A stretch of 64,000 bases of DNA from VRUE01 sp963716735 (GTDB lineage: Bacteria > Actinomycetota > Thermoleophilia > Solirubrobacterales > 70-9), in the NCBI GenBank assembly GCA_963716735.1, contig OY970321.1:2046001-2110000 (forward strand), in the 5' to 3' direction. Below are positions 43,508 through 52,891 of the stretch, piece after piece. The notes beneath the pieces were generated by a model that worked only from the letters and a program-made list of their open reading frames with translations, ran no database searches and was not told the DNA's origin. Made by a program: the position numbers and the translations under genes. Position 1 is the stretch's first letter. Each line of letters begins with the position of its first letter.

Positions 43508-44485
43508 ATGCCACTCGCCGACTTCGCGTCCAGCGCCGAATCCTTCGCCCATGCGGCGACGGCGTTCTTCAGGCACCTCTCGGACATCCAGTGGACGCCT
43601 TTCGCGCTTGCCCTGGGCTGCCTGGCGGGGATGCAGCTGGCCCGGGCCTGGGCCTGGCGCAACGTCCTCCACGCCGCCTACCCGGGGGTGCGGATCTCCT
43701 ATCTGGAGCTCGCCGCGGCCTACCTGGCAGGGGCGGGGATCAACGCGATCATTCCCGCGCATGCCGGTGACGTGACCAAAGTCTTCCTCGTCAAACGCCA
43801 GATCCCGGGCTCCTCCTACCCGGCGGTCACCTCGTCCTTCCTCGTCCAGACCGTCTTCGACACGACGATCGGGGTGCTGGTGCTGTTCTACGCGATCTCG
43901 CAGGGGCTGCTGCCGAAGCCGCCCCAGTTGCCAAACCTGCCGGCGTTCGAGATCTCCTTCTGGGCCGAACACCCGCAGGTCTTCCTGATCTCCCTGGGTG
44001 TGTTGCTGGTGGCGATCGTGGTCGCGATCTATCTGCTGGCGCACCGCGTGCGGCGTTTCTGGGACCGGGTCAAACAGGGCGTCGTCATCCTCACCAAGCC
44101 GCGCCGCTACCTGCGCGAAGTCGCCGCCTGGCAGGGCGTCGGCTGGCTCTTTCGCTTTGCCGCCTTCTGGTTCTTCCTCGAGGCCTTCGGCATCGGTGGC
44201 TCGGTCAGCAACGTGATGCTGGTGATGAGCGTGCAGGCGATCGCCAACATCGTCCCCTTCACCCCTGGCGGCGCCGGCGCCCAGCAGGCGTTGCTGGTGG
44301 CGACCCTGCACGGCCCCTCGCGCTCGGCCGTCCTCTCCTTCTCGGTGGGGACGCAGATCGCGATGGCGGCCTGGTCGATCGTGCTCGGCTTCGCCGCGAT
44401 CCTGCTCGTCTTCCGCACGACCGACTGGCGTGGCCTGATCAAACAGGCCGAAGACGATCGGGCGGCGCCGGCCTCTTCCGGCTAG
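43508..44485 (+). CDS. lysylphosphatidylglycerol-synthase-type (UPF0104) membrane protein
   Basis: 325 residues with about eight membrane segments. Landmarks of the AglD/UPF0104 family: LELAAAYLAGAGINAIIPAHAGDVTKVFLVKRQ and VSVQAIANIVPFTPGGAGAQQALL. Related proteins move or modify lipid-linked substrates. No synthase domain is fused to it. The divergent sulfotransferase could act in the same surface-lipid or glycan pathway, an inference from position only. The 3' end overlaps the convergent gene by 4 bases. Confidence 0.85.
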   Translation: MPLADFASSAESFAHAATAFFRHLSDIQWTPFALALGCLAGMQLARAWAWRNVLHAAYPGVRISYLELAAAYLAGAGINAIIPAHAGDVTKVFLVKRQIPGSSYPAVTSSFLVQTVFDTTIGVLVLFYAISQGLLPKPPQLPNLPAFEISFWAEHPQVFLISLGVLLVAIVVAIYLLAHRVRRFWDRVKQGVVILTKPRRYLREVAAWQGVGWLFRFAAFWFFLEAFGIGGSVSNVMLVMSVQAIANIVPFTPGGAGAQQALLVATLHGPSRSAVLSFSVGTQIAMAAWSIVLGFAAILLVFRTTDWRGLIKQAEDDRAAPASSG

Positions 44486-45141
44486 CTGGACCAGCCTGGG
44501 TATCGACTCTGGGTCCGCCACTGCCAGGGCGGTTCCTCGCCCGGCGGAAACTCGTAGTGATTATGGCCCGGCAGGGTCTCCAGCGGGACCAGCGCCGGGT
44601 CGTCCTCGAGCAGCACGCGGACGTGGCTTGCCGCCTCGACCTGGCCCCGGTCGGCGCGGCGGACGACGCGTTCCCAGCCCAGCCCTGGCCGGTAGAGCCA
44701 GTAGGTCAGCTCGACCCAGCCAAGAGTGCGGCGCCGATCGTCGAGCTGCGTAAAGGCGGTCGTGCGGCGGCCCGATGCGGTGAGATGGGGCCCGGCTGCG
44801 ACGGCGCAGCCGCTGGACCGGCAGCGGCGGAAGTCGACCGGGACCAGCGGCAGGCCTTCGGGGCCCTGCAGGGCGACTGGGGCCGGTGCCAGAGCACGGG
44901 CAAGGCGCGCCAGCGGCCAGCCGTAGGCAGATACCAGCGGATGGTGGTGGCAGGCGTCCGGGAGTCTGGGCGCGCAGGCGATCCGCCGCGCGATCGTCCC
45001 GCCCAAGGCGTTCCTGGGGTCGATCTCGCCACCCGAGGCGAGCGCGGCGATCGCCGCCAGCAGCAGCACCGCGATCAGCGCCGCGAGGCCCGCCTGCTCG
45101 ACGCTCGCCGTTCCCCTCTCGCCCTGCCAGTCGCTCCCCAT
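44482..45141 (-). CDS. pilin-like or membrane-anchored protein of unknown function
   Basis: 219 residues. The N-terminus GERGTASVEQAGLAALIAVLLLAAIAALASGG resembles the anchor helix of Flp/TadE-type pilin-like proteins, with Glu at the expected place. The exported part has Cys pairs (CAPRLPDAC, CRSSGC) and Trp/Arg-rich segments but no known domain. No other tad gene is present in the window. The role is unknown. Confidence 0.65.
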   Translation of the reverse strand: MGSDWQGERGTASVEQAGLAALIAVLLLAAIAALASGGEIDPRNALGGTIARRIACAPRLPDACHHHPLVSAYGWPLARLARALAPAPVALQGPEGLPLVPVDFRRCRSSGCAVAAGPHLTASGRRTTAFTQLDDRRRTLGWVELTYWLYRPGLGWERVVRRADRGQVEAASHVRVLLEDDPALVPLETLPGHNHYEFPPGEEPPWQWRTQSRYPGWSS

Positions 45142-45233
45142 GTCGCCGACGCTAGGGCCTGCGGGCGCGCGTGTTGTGCGGTAAAAGTAAAGAAACCGCG
45201 CCGGCTTCCGCGCGTCTGCTTACATTCAGAGGG

Positions 45234-45503
45234 ATGGAGGCCGGTGGCTTCAACCTTTTCGGCGACCCCGACGAGTTCCGCTCCCGCATGGAGGAGCTCA
45301 GCGAGCAGATGCAGTCCTCGCAACGCGTCGCCTGGGCCGACAACGCGATCCGCCTCGCGGCCGATCTGACCGTGGCCTCGATCGAGCGGATCGAGTTGAC
45401 CGGCAGCAGCGACGAGCAGGCAATGCAGGTGCGCGACGCGATCCGCGTCCTCTTTCCCGAGGCGGTCACCCTGGTCCGCGAGGCCAGGGAAGGCCTCTCC
45501 TAG
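45234..45503 (+). CDS. small helical protein of unknown function
   Basis: 89 residues from the ATG at 45234 (MEAGGFNLFGDPDEFRSRMEEL). Wholly helical and acidic, with a coiled-coil-like first half. A -10-like TACATT ends 7 bases before the ATG, so a leaderless or very short mRNA is possible. Divergent from the pilin-like gene across 92 bases. Its stop overlaps the convergent gene by 4 bases. I do not recognise the family. Confidence 0.6.
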   Translation: MEAGGFNLFGDPDEFRSRMEELSEQMQSSQRVAWADNAIRLAADLTVASIERIELTGSSDEQAMQVRDAIRVLFPEAVTLVREAREGLS

Positions 45504-46129
45504 AGCAGCTCGAAGCGCAGGGTCTTGGCGCCGCCGCGGCGGCAGGCGGCGGCGATCAGCTCCATGGGGATCGCGACGATAAGGGCGGGGATCGCTACGA
45601 CCACGTCGATCAGCCCGTCGAGGCGGCGCTGCCAGGGTTTCTCAGCCGGTACGGCTCCGGGGCGTCCCAATGCCCCGAGCGCGCCGTTGCGGCCAAAGGT
45701 GAAGCCGTTGAGGATCGTCTGCCACATCGCCGCGATGCCGGCACCCGGCGCCCAGCGGGCGGACTTGACGACCTGGTCGCGCCCGGCGACCAGACGCCGC
45801 ACGGCCTCGACCGTGAACAGGTAATGGCTGTCCCGCTTCAGCCCAGCCCAGCCGGCGCCACCTATCCAGGCCGAGAAACCCCCCCGGTTGGCGATCGTCA
45901 CGACCTGCTCGGCGCCGAGCAGGTCGAGTTCGCGCAGCGCCTCCTCGGCGTTTCCAGGGTCGCCGACCACGCCCAGTCCGCAGCTCTCGCAGCGGCTTAC
46001 CGGCCCGGCAAGTCCGGAGCGCTGGTCGATCCAGCCGAAGAGCGGCTCACCGCAGGCGGGGCAGGGTGGGTTCTCGGGTCCGGCACCGGCCTCGAGCGGG
46101 ACAACTGGCATGCGCTCCGTCTTCTCCAT
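45500..46129 (-). CDS. zinc-ribbon protein with C-terminal membrane segment, unknown function
   Basis: 209 residues. A zinc ribbon near the start has two Cys pairs (CPACGEPLFGW and CESCGLGVV). The middle part (LLGAEQVVTIANRGGFSAWIG) recalls the annotation-poor zinc-ribbon/methyltransferase-associated proteins of actinobacteria, but no SAM motif is visible. A C-terminal hydrophobic stretch (LIDVVVAIPALIVAIPMELIAAA) should insert in the membrane. The function is not known. Confidence 0.6.
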   Translation of the reverse strand: MEKTERMPVVPLEAGAGPENPPCPACGEPLFGWIDQRSGLAGPVSRCESCGLGVVGDPGNAEEALRELDLLGAEQVVTIANRGGFSAWIGGAGWAGLKRDSHYLFTVEAVRRLVAGRDQVVKSARWAPGAGIAAMWQTILNGFTFGRNGALGALGRPGAVPAEKPWQRRLDGLIDVVVAIPALIVAIPMELIAAACRRGGAKTLRFELL

Positions 46130-46149
46130 GGGGCGGTAGCGTACGCGGA

Positions 46150-46596
46150 GTGCAGCTGAGCCAGATCATGACCTCCGGAGTGGTGACCGCCACGCCGGAG
46201 GCGAGCGCGGTCTCGGTCGCCCGGCAGATGCGCGACAGCCGCGTCGGCTCGGTGGTGATCGTCGACCCCGCGGGTTCGCCGGTGGCGATGATCACCGACC
46301 GCGACCTCGCGGTGCGGGTCTTTGCCGATGGGGTCGATCCCGAGACGCCGGTCGGCGAGCATGCCTCGCGGCCGTTGATCTGCGGCGAGCCGGCGATGGA
46401 GCTGGACGAGGCGGCGGCGCTGATGGTCCAGCACCGGGTGCGACGGCTGCCGGTGGTGGATGGCGATAGCCTCGCGGGCATAGTCACCCTCGACGACATC
46501 GCGGTGCGGACCGGCAACCTCGAGGTCGCGCAGAAGATGACCGCCGAGGTGATCGAGGGCGCGCTGCCCCAGTTCTATTTCCACGAGCGGGGCTGA
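46150..46596 (+). CDS. tandem CBS-domain protein
   Basis: 148 residues from the GTG at 46150 (VQLSQIMTSGVVTATPEASAVS). Two CBS motifs: RQMRDSRVGSVVIVDPAGSPVAMITDRDLAVRV and ALMVQHRVRRLPVVDGDSLAGIVTLDDIAVR. Stand-alone CBS pairs bind adenosyl nucleotides and act as energy or redox sensors. It sits 6 bases upstream of the membrane protein gene, probably in one operon. Its partner is unknown. Confidence 0.9.
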   Translation: MQLSQIMTSGVVTATPEASAVSVARQMRDSRVGSVVIVDPAGSPVAMITDRDLAVRVFADGVDPETPVGEHASRPLICGEPAMELDEAAALMVQHRVRRLPVVDGDSLAGIVTLDDIAVRTGNLEVAQKMTAEVIEGALPQFYFHERG

Positions 46597-46602
46597 GCGA
46601 GC

Positions 46603-47472
46603 TTGCGGCCCGACAAGGCGACGATCTTGGCCTGGGAGGAGCGTTGGTCACGACCGGCGGCGCTGGCCACCTTCGCCTCGATCCTGCTGATCGTCGCCGC
46701 GATCATCGTCGCCAGCTCGGGGGTTGGAGGCGGCGACGGAGAATCCGAACTGCTGCGCAACGTCGATGCTCACCGCAGCGCCCAGCTGATCTCCAGCATC
46801 CTGCAGGCGCTCGGAGTCGGACTCCTGGCCGCGCCGCTCTACTACCTCTTCCGTGCCGCCAACGCACGCAGCGAGCAGATGCGTGGCCAGCTGGTCGGCG
46901 TCGTCATCGCCGCGCCGCTCTTCCTCGCGATCCTCGCGATCCTCGGCGGCGTTTCCACCTTGCACGCTGCCTCCGATTTCGTCGCCAACGAAGTGCCGCG
47001 ACTGACGGCAAAGGGCGTCGCGCTCGGCAGCGACCGCGCCGACGAAGTCGCCAACAACACGATCTCCGAAGCCCCTCTGCGGCCGCTTGCCGCGGGCTTC
47101 GGCCTCGGCGGCCAGATCGGCTTCCTCGCCGCCATGGTCTACACGTCGCTCTACGCGATGCGGACCGGCCTGCTGCCCCGCTTCTGGGGCTCGGCCGGCG
47201 TAGCCCTCGGCGCCGTCTCCTTCATCTTCTTCCAGTTCACGCTGCTCTGGTTCATCTACCTGGGTACGCTGCTGATGGGTTGGGTCCCGGGTGGAAAACC
47301 GCCGGCTTGGCAGAGCGGAGAAGCGGAGCCCTGGCCGACGCCGGCCGAAAAAGCCGCAGCCTCGATGGAGGACGCCGAAAAATCCCCGCCGATCGACGCC
47401 GAGGCGGGTGAGGACGAGAATCCGGCGTCGCTCGAGAGCATCGAACGGCGCAAGCGCAAGCAGCGCGACTGA
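46603..47472 (+). CDS. polytopic membrane protein of unknown function
   Basis: 289 residues from the TTG at 46603. Six or so hydrophobic segments (ALATFASILLIVAAIIVASS, GVGLLAAPLYYLFRAA, LVGVVIAAPLFLAILAILGG, ...) and a cytoplasmic acidic-to-basic tail (EDAEKSPPIDAEAGEDENP...RRKRKQRD) with the look of a DUF4386-type protein. A Pro/Trp-rich motif (MGWVPGGKPPAWQ) precedes the tail. Co-transcribed with the CBS protein. Confidence 0.7.
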   Translation: MRPDKATILAWEERWSRPAALATFASILLIVAAIIVASSGVGGGDGESELLRNVDAHRSAQLISSILQALGVGLLAAPLYYLFRAANARSEQMRGQLVGVVIAAPLFLAILAILGGVSTLHAASDFVANEVPRLTAKGVALGSDRADEVANNTISEAPLRPLAAGFGLGGQIGFLAAMVYTSLYAMRTGLLPRFWGSAGVALGAVSFIFFQFTLLWFIYLGTLLMGWVPGGKPPAWQSGEAEPWPTPAEKAAASMEDAEKSPPIDAEAGEDENPASLESIERRKRKQRD

Positions 47473-47481
47473 GTCGAGTCT

Positions 47482-48462
47482 CTATACGGCTGCTGGCGCG
47501 GCTGCCGCTTGCTCAGCTTCCGCCCTCGCGGGCACCGTAGGGCCCAGCGGATTCGCCTCGCTGCGGATGAGCTTGCGGTAGGGGCGCCAGCCATGGAAGT
47601 TGCCGCTCCACTCGCCCTTGCTCAGCTCGTCGGCACTTAGCGGCTGTGCAGGGTGCTCCAGCGGTGACATATGGCCGCTTTCGAGCAGGCGATCATGCAG
47701 CTGGATGTCGGCGTCGAGGTCGCGTTTGCCGGCGTGGGTCAGGTAGCTGACCCGGGCGCAACGGCCGGCTGAGATCTTGATCAGGTCCTCGGTTGAGGCC
47801 GCCTGTTCGCGGTCCTCAGGGTGAATCAGGGGAAGGTGCCAGTCGTCCGAGTCGAGCTCAGCGGGCTCCGAGTCCATCGTCGCGGTCCGCATGCGTTCGG
47901 CGACGAGCCGGATCTCCGGTTGGGCATCGGGGTGACAGCGCAGGTTCCAGAAGTTGCCCCACTCGGTCGCGGTGACGATCACCGTGTGCCACATGAAGGG
48001 CTCGAGCAGGCGGTTGGCAACCTGCTTGTGCACGTTCAGCCACTCGGCGGGCTGAGCGCGGTTTCTGATCGCTTCTTCGACCGATCCCAGAGCGTCGAGT
48101 AGGTCATCGTCTGCCGAGATGGCGTCAGGGTCGGTCACCAGGCCGAGCGTTCGCCGCACCGCATCGTCGCGTGCATGGAGCCACTCGCGCTCGGCGGCAT
48201 CCCGCTTCGTGCCGCTGAGTGCAGCTCCCGCCTGCATGCCCGGCTGGTTCGAGCCGAACTCGATCGGGATGTACGGGTCCTCGAGCACCCGCCGCAGTTG
48301 CTTGGCGATCGGAATCGCGCGGGAGCTGGCCGAGTTGCGCGAGAAGACGCGGTGCGTGTTGAACTCGGCAAGGACGAAGCGGGGAAAGGTTGCCTCCAGC
48401 GTCGTCAGTCGATGGCCGGCGGGCGATCGGGAATCGGCGAGGACCTTGGCGTCGAAGCTCAT
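47482..48462 (-). CDS. thyX: FAD-dependent thymidylate synthase ThyX
   Basis: 326 residues. The ThyX signature appears as FNTHRVFSRNSASSRAIP (THR...S...SSR), the variant found in longer bacterial and phage enzymes. Further landmarks are HKQVANRLLEPFMWHTVIVTATEWGNFWNLR and the late SGHMSPLEHPAQPL. It makes dTMP from dUMP using methylene-tetrahydrofolate and FAD/NADPH. ThyX of this group is larger than the usual 230-250 residues. Single gene; convergent with the membrane protein gene at 46603, 9 bases apart. Confidence 0.9.
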   Translation of the reverse strand: MSFDAKVLADSRSPAGHRLTTLEATFPRFVLAEFNTHRVFSRNSASSRAIPIAKQLRRVLEDPYIPIEFGSNQPGMQAGAALSGTKRDAAEREWLHARDDAVRRTLGLVTDPDAISADDDLLDALGSVEEAIRNRAQPAEWLNVHKQVANRLLEPFMWHTVIVTATEWGNFWNLRCHPDAQPEIRLVAERMRTATMDSEPAELDSDDWHLPLIHPEDREQAASTEDLIKISAGRCARVSYLTHAGKRDLDADIQLHDRLLESGHMSPLEHPAQPLSADELSKGEWSGNFHGWRPYRKLIRSEANPLGPTVPARAEAEQAAAAPAAV

Positions 48463-48503
48463 ACCTTCTCAAACTCTCAATCCGCGCGGACGGAATCCAG
48501 GTT

Positions 48504-48881
48504 TCACCCGAGCGGGATTTCCGTGCTTTTCGGCGTTGGTGGAGCGGCCATGAACTCGACTATGTGGCCGCCGGGGGCGATCGACTTGGCCCGCGGTGCG
48601 CCCCAGTGCTCGCGGCCGGCGGTCACCTCGAAGCCCCCCTGACGCAGGCGCTCGACCGCCGGCTCGAAGTCGGCGACGACCACGGCGGTGTGGCCGTGTG
48701 GAGGCACGATCGGGGACTCGTTGCGTTCGAGGTGGATCTGGGTGCCCTCGCGTTCGACCCAGGTGAAGGTTTGGGCCAGGGCGGTTGGCGGCTCGACCGG
48801 CCGGAAGCCGAGCAGGCCCCAGAACTCGACCGAGCGCTCGATGTCCTCCGGAGCGACCTCGAGCGTCACGTGCTGAAGCAT
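48504..48881 (-). CDS. VOC-superfamily (glyoxalase/bleomycin-resistance fold) protein
   Basis: 125 residues, one vicinal-oxygen-chelate module: MLQHVTLEVAPEDIERSVEFWGLLGFRPVE, then TQIHLERNESPIVPPHGHTAVVVADFE and GGHIVEFM. Metal ligands His (near the start) and Glu (IVEFM) are in place. The substrate cannot be told. Forms a minus-strand run with the transporter gene upstream in the direction of replication-independent reading, but no clear operon. Confidence 0.85.
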   Translation of the reverse strand: MLQHVTLEVAPEDIERSVEFWGLLGFRPVEPPTALAQTFTWVEREGTQIHLERNESPIVPPHGHTAVVVADFEPAVERLRQGGFEVTAGREHWGAPRAKSIAPGGHIVEFMAAPPTPKSTEIPLG

Positions 48882-48899
48882 GAACTCAGGATAGGCACG

Positions 48900-49823
48900 T
48901 CAGATGAGCAGGGAGACGAGCGCGGCTGCGACGACGATCGCGGTCGACCAGGTGACCGCCTCGGCGGTGATCTCCATGTCGAGCCCGTAGGCGTGGGCGA
49001 CGACCATCGAGTTGAGGCCCGAGGGCATCGCCGACATCAGGCGGTAGGCGGCGGGCAAATCGATCAGCGGTGCCGCCAGCAGCATCAATAGGGCCGGGGC
49101 GAGGGCGAGCCGGGCGCCAAGGGCGACGGCCACCGGTCGGGTCAGCGGCGGCGGGACAGGCAGATCGCCGTGTTCGGCGTTTTCCGCCAAGGTGGCCCCC
49201 ACAGCGAAGAAGCCGATCGGCAGCATCGCGAAGACGAGGATCTGCGAGGCGTCGACGAGGACGCTGGGGGCAAGGGCGTCGGGGGCGAGCAGGCCGGCGA
49301 TCGCCGCGTACAGCGGCGGATTGCGAGTGAAGAACGCGCGGATGCGGTCACGTGGCCCTTCCCCCGCCTTGGTGCCGAAGGCGGCGCCGACGGCGAAGGC
49401 GCCGAGCAGCAGGCAGGGCGCCGTGACCAAGACGTCGTAGAGCACCGCGGTGGTGAGCTGGTCGCGGCCCAGCAGCGCCACGGTCAGCGGGTAGCCGAGG
49501 TAGCCGGTGTTGACGCTGAGGACGGCGCAGACCACCGCTCCCGTGCGGGGACGACTGAGCCCGAGCACGCGGCTCGACACCCACCAGGCGGCCAGGCCCG
49601 AGAGCGAGACCGCGAGGATGCCCAGCAGCAGGCCGACCCCGTGCTCGACGTCGATCTTGCTGGCCGCCAGGTTGAAGAAGATCACCGGTGGTACCAGCAC
49701 GTAGAGCATCAGCGTCAGCGCTTGGCGGGCGGCGAGGCCGGCAGCCTGTGGGCGTCGGCGCTCGGCAAAGACGCCGACGCTGACCCCGGCGACGATCGCC
49801 ACCGCGGTCAGCAGGACGCCCAT
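48900..49823 (-). CDS. AEC-family (auxin-efflux-carrier-like) membrane transporter
   Basis: 307 residues with ten predicted membrane helices. Characteristic pieces are LYVLVPPVIFFNLAASKID, the mid-protein NTGYLGYPLTVALLGRD and the last third SAMPSGLNSMVVAHAYG. AEC proteins export or take up small organic acids or signals. The substrate is unknown. Only 21 bases separate it from nuoN. Confidence 0.88.
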   Translation of the reverse strand: MGVLLTAVAIVAGVSVGVFAERRRPQAAGLAARQALTLMLYVLVPPVIFFNLAASKIDVEHGVGLLLGILAVSLSGLAAWWVSSRVLGLSRPRTGAVVCAVLSVNTGYLGYPLTVALLGRDQLTTAVLYDVLVTAPCLLLGAFAVGAAFGTKAGEGPRDRIRAFFTRNPPLYAAIAGLLAPDALAPSVLVDASQILVFAMLPIGFFAVGATLAENAEHGDLPVPPPLTRPVAVALGARLALAPALLMLLAAPLIDLPAAYRLMSAMPSGLNSMVVAHAYGLDMEITAEAVTWSTAIVVAAALVSLLI

Positions 49824-49844
49824 TGTCGCCAGACTACTTCTGGA

Positions 49845-51347
49845 CTAAAAGAGGGACGCGCCCGCGTGCTGCGCGAACTCGACCAACGGCTGGGGGACGA
49901 TCCCGAAGAAGACCGCGCCGGCGGCGGCGAGCAGTGCCGGACCGACCAGGTACGGACGGCGGCCGGCCTCGGGGTCGATCGGGTCGGCCTCGGGCGAGGC
50001 GCCGGCTATCGCCGGCGTGGCACCCGGCGCCGTCTCCCCGCCGGGTCGCATCCACATCGCCGCCACCACCCGCAGGTAATAGGCGAGCGAGATCATCGTG
50101 CCGACGGCGATGAAGACGGCGAGCCAGGTGTAGTCGCCTTCAACCAGGGCCTCGATCAGGTAGAGCTTGCCGATGAAGCCGACCGTCGCCGGCAGGCCGG
50201 CCAGGGCCAGCATCGAGATCGTCAGCGGCCAGGCGAGCAGCGGTCGCTCGCGACCGAGGCCGCGCACGGCGCGGATGTCGTCGCCGAAGGGGGTTTCGCG
50301 CTCGCGTGCGACGATCGTGCTGAAGGCGGCCAGGTTCATGAAGAGGTAGCCGGCGAGGTAGAAGACGAGGGCGTTGACGCCGGCCTCGCTGGCGACGACC
50401 AGGCCGCCGAGGATGTAGCCGGCCTGGGCGACGCCGGAGTAGCCGAGCAGGCGCTTGAGCGAGTCCTGGCCGAGCGCGCCGACGTTGCCGATTACGATCG
50501 ACGCCGCCGCCAGTACCGCCAACGCCGGCTGCCAGTCGCCCGCCTCGCCGATCAGCGCGACGTCGAAGAAGCGGACGAAGACGGCAAACGCCGCCGCCTT
50601 GGTCGCCACCGCCATGAAGGCGGTGATCGGCGTCGGTGCGCCCTCGTAGACGTCCGGCGTCCACTGGTGGAAGGGGGCGATCGAGGTCTTGAAGGCGAGG
50701 CCGACCGCGACCATGCCGATGCCGACCAGGACGAGCGGGTCGCCGAGCAGCCCGGCGTGGCCGATGCCGGCGGAGATGCCGAGGAAGTCGGTCGAGCCCG
50801 AGCCGCCGTAGAGGAAGGCCATCCCGTAGAGCAGGGTCGCCGATCCCAGCGAGCCGACGATCAGGTACTTGAGGCCGGACTCGAGCGAGCGCTCGCGCAC
50901 CATGTTGGTTGCGCAGAGGATGTAGAGGGGGATCGAGAGGGTCTCGATCGCGACGAAGAAGCTGACCAGGTTCTGCGCCTGCGCCAGCAGGACCATGCCG
51001 AGCACCGAGCCGAGCAGCAGCACGTGGTACTCGCCGGAGCCGGCCTGCTCGGCGGCGGGCTCGCGGATCGAGAGCAGGACGGCGAAGGCGGCGGCGGCGA
51101 GCGCGATCAACGAGATCGAGATCGCCAGGTCGTCGAGGCGGAGCGCCCCGGCGACGAGGTCGACCGGGTCGTTCCAGTTCCAGATCAGCAGCCCCGCGGC
51201 GGTCGCCAGGGCCACCAGGGTCAGCCCAGGGGCGGTGCGTCGCAGCGGCTTGATCACCGCGGAGATCAAGACCACGCAGATCGCCGCGGTCAGCGCGATG
51301 ACCGGGGAGAGCGCTGCGTAATCCATCTCTGGGGCGTGGAAGTTCAT
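49845..51347 (-). CDS. nuoN: NADH-quinone oxidoreductase subunit N
   Basis: 500 residues, an antiporter-like membrane subunit with about 14 helices. It carries the conserved glutamate region (AIETLSIPLYILCA) and Lys/His helix (LAFKTSIAPFHQWTPDVYEGAPTPITAFM) of the proton path. An acidic Ala/Pro-rich loop (GGETAPGATPAIAGASPEADPIDPEAG) near the C-terminus is poorly conserved. Last gene of the nuo operon; its start overlaps nuoM by 4 bases. Confidence 0.96.
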   Translation of the reverse strand: MNFHAPEMDYAALSPVIALTAAICVVLISAVIKPLRRTAPGLTLVALATAAGLLIWNWNDPVDLVAGALRLDDLAISISLIALAAAAFAVLLSIREPAAEQAGSGEYHVLLLGSVLGMVLLAQAQNLVSFFVAIETLSIPLYILCATNMVRERSLESGLKYLIVGSLGSATLLYGMAFLYGGSGSTDFLGISAGIGHAGLLGDPLVLVGIGMVAVGLAFKTSIAPFHQWTPDVYEGAPTPITAFMAVATKAAAFAVFVRFFDVALIGEAGDWQPALAVLAAASIVIGNVGALGQDSLKRLLGYSGVAQAGYILGGLVVASEAGVNALVFYLAGYLFMNLAAFSTIVARERETPFGDDIRAVRGLGRERPLLAWPLTISMLALAGLPATVGFIGKLYLIEALVEGDYTWLAVFIAVGTMISLAYYLRVVAAMWMRPGGETAPGATPAIAGASPEADPIDPEAGRRPYLVGPALLAAAGAVFFGIVPQPLVEFAQHAGASLF

Positions 51348-52891
51348 CGCTGACCGTGGGGTTCGGGTTTGAGGAAGGAGTTGAAGCGGGCCAGCTGTGC
51401 CTCCGGCGCCGGACCGCGGGTCGCTGCCGCGACCGATTCCTGAGCCGAGGTGTCGGTGCGCTTGAGGATCAGCTGCGGATAGAGGGCGAGACCGATGATG
51501 CAGAGGACGAGCGGGACGAGGACGAGACCGTCGCGGAGGCCGATCTCGCGCGAGGGGACCGCGTTGTTCTGTTGTGACGCTGGGCGGTTGTGCATCGTGC
51601 GCTGGTAGAGGCGCAGCGCGTAGTAAGCCGACATCGCCACGCCCGATATCGCTACGAAGGCGAAGACGATCTTCGCCTGGAAGAGGCCGTTGAGGATGTA
51701 GAACTCGCCAATGAAGTTGGCCGAGCCCGGCATCGCCAGGGTGGCCAGGGTGACGATCAGGAAGAGCGCCGCCAAGACCGGGGCGCGCATCGCCATCCCG
51801 CCCATCTCGCGCAGGTCCTCGCTGCCGCTACGCTCGGCGAGGAGCGCGACGATGATGAAGAGCGGCGCGACGACGAGGCCGTGGTTGACCATCTGCAGGA
51901 TCGCGCCGTCGGCCCCATCGGCGCTCAGGGCGAAGATCCCGGCGGTGATGAAACCGAGCTGGGCGACCGAGGAGTAGCCGCCAATCAGCCGCACGTTGGT
52001 CTGGGTGAAGGCCATCACCGAGCCGTAGAGGATCGAGGCCAGGGCGATCACCAGCACGACCTCTTGGAACTGGACGGTGGCGTCGGGGAAGAGCGGCAGG
52101 ACGACGCGCAGGAAGCCGTAGGCGCCGACCTTCGCCAACACCCCGGAGAAGACCGCCAGCACCGGCAGCGGCGCGGCGCGGTAGGCGTCCGGCATCCAGC
52201 CGTGCAGGAGGAAGGCCGGCATCTTGACCAGGAAGCCCGCGGCGAAGAACCAGAAGATCCACTGCTGGCTGCCGTCGCCGATCGGGTGCTTGGCCAGCTC
52301 GGCGATCGAGAAGCTGATCTGGCCGCCGTCGGCGGCGATGATCGCGGTGGCGATCGCGCCGACCAGCATCAGCAGCGAGCCGATCAGCGTGTAGACGAGC
52401 ATCTTCAGCGTCGCCGCCGAGGCGGTCGGCCCGCCCTCGCGGTCGCTTCCCCAGGCGCCGAAGAGGAAGTAGAACGGGACCAGCATCAGGTCGAAGAAGA
52501 GGACGAAGAGGAGCAGGTCCTGGGCGACGAACGCCCCCAGGGTCGCGGTCTCGCCGAGCAGCATCATCAGGAAGAAGAGGTGCGGGCGCTCCTGATCGCG
52601 GATGGCGGCGAACGCCGTTCCGCCCAGCCAGACCACCGCGGTCAGCAGCACCATGAAGACGTTGAGGCCATCGATGCCGAGGCTGTAGTCGACGCCGAGG
52701 CCGGGGATCCAGTTGACGTCTACGGTGTCCTGGAGGCCCGCCGCGCCGGAGTCGAAGCCGGCGAGCAGGGCGATCGCGATACCCAGAGTGACCGCGGCCC
52801 CAGCCGTCGCCCACCAGCCGGCGAACCGCTTCGGCAGGAAGAGGCCGACGATGCCGAAGGCGAGGGGAGTCCAGAGCAGCGAGTTGATCAT
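51344..52891 (-). CDS. nuoM: NADH-quinone oxidoreductase subunit M
   Basis: 515 residues, an antiporter-like proton-pumping subunit. Landmarks: LLFVLFFDLMLVPFYFLFGAWG (Glu-equivalent region), VKMPAFLLHGWMPDAYRAAP and the long amphipathic C-terminal part. The tail (TDTSAQESVAAATRGPAPEAQ...KPEPHGQR) is extended and polar. It overlaps nuoL and nuoN by 4 bases each. Confidence 0.96.
   Translation of the reverse strand: MINSLLWTPLAFGIVGLFLPKRFAGWWATAGAAVTLGIAIALLAGFDSGAAGLQDTVDVNWIPGLGVDYSLGIDGLNVFMVLLTAVVWLGGTAFAAIRDQERPHLFFLMMLLGETATLGAFVAQDLLLFVLFFDLMLVPFYFLFGAWGSDREGGPTASAATLKMLVYTLIGSLLMLVGAIATAIIAADGGQISFSIAELAKHPIGDGSQQWIFWFFAAGFLVKMPAFLLHGWMPDAYRAAPLPVLAVFSGVLAKVGAYGFLRVVLPLFPDATVQFQEVVLVIALASILYGSVMAFTQTNVRLIGGYSSVAQLGFITAGIFALSADGADGAILQMVNHGLVVAPLFIIVALLAERSGSEDLREMGGMAMRAPVLAALFLIVTLATLAMPGSANFIGEFYILNGLFQAKIVFAFVAISGVAMSAYYALRLYQRTMHNRPASQQNNAVPSREIGLRDGLVLVPLVLCIIGLALYPQLILKRTDTSAQESVAAATRGPAPEAQLARFNSFLKPEPHGQR

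Noticed and set aside
49170..51353. 727-residue open frame antisense to nuoN and the AEC transporter
   Set aside because: Runs across two real genes on the other strand and translates to RDEQ-rich sequence without domains.
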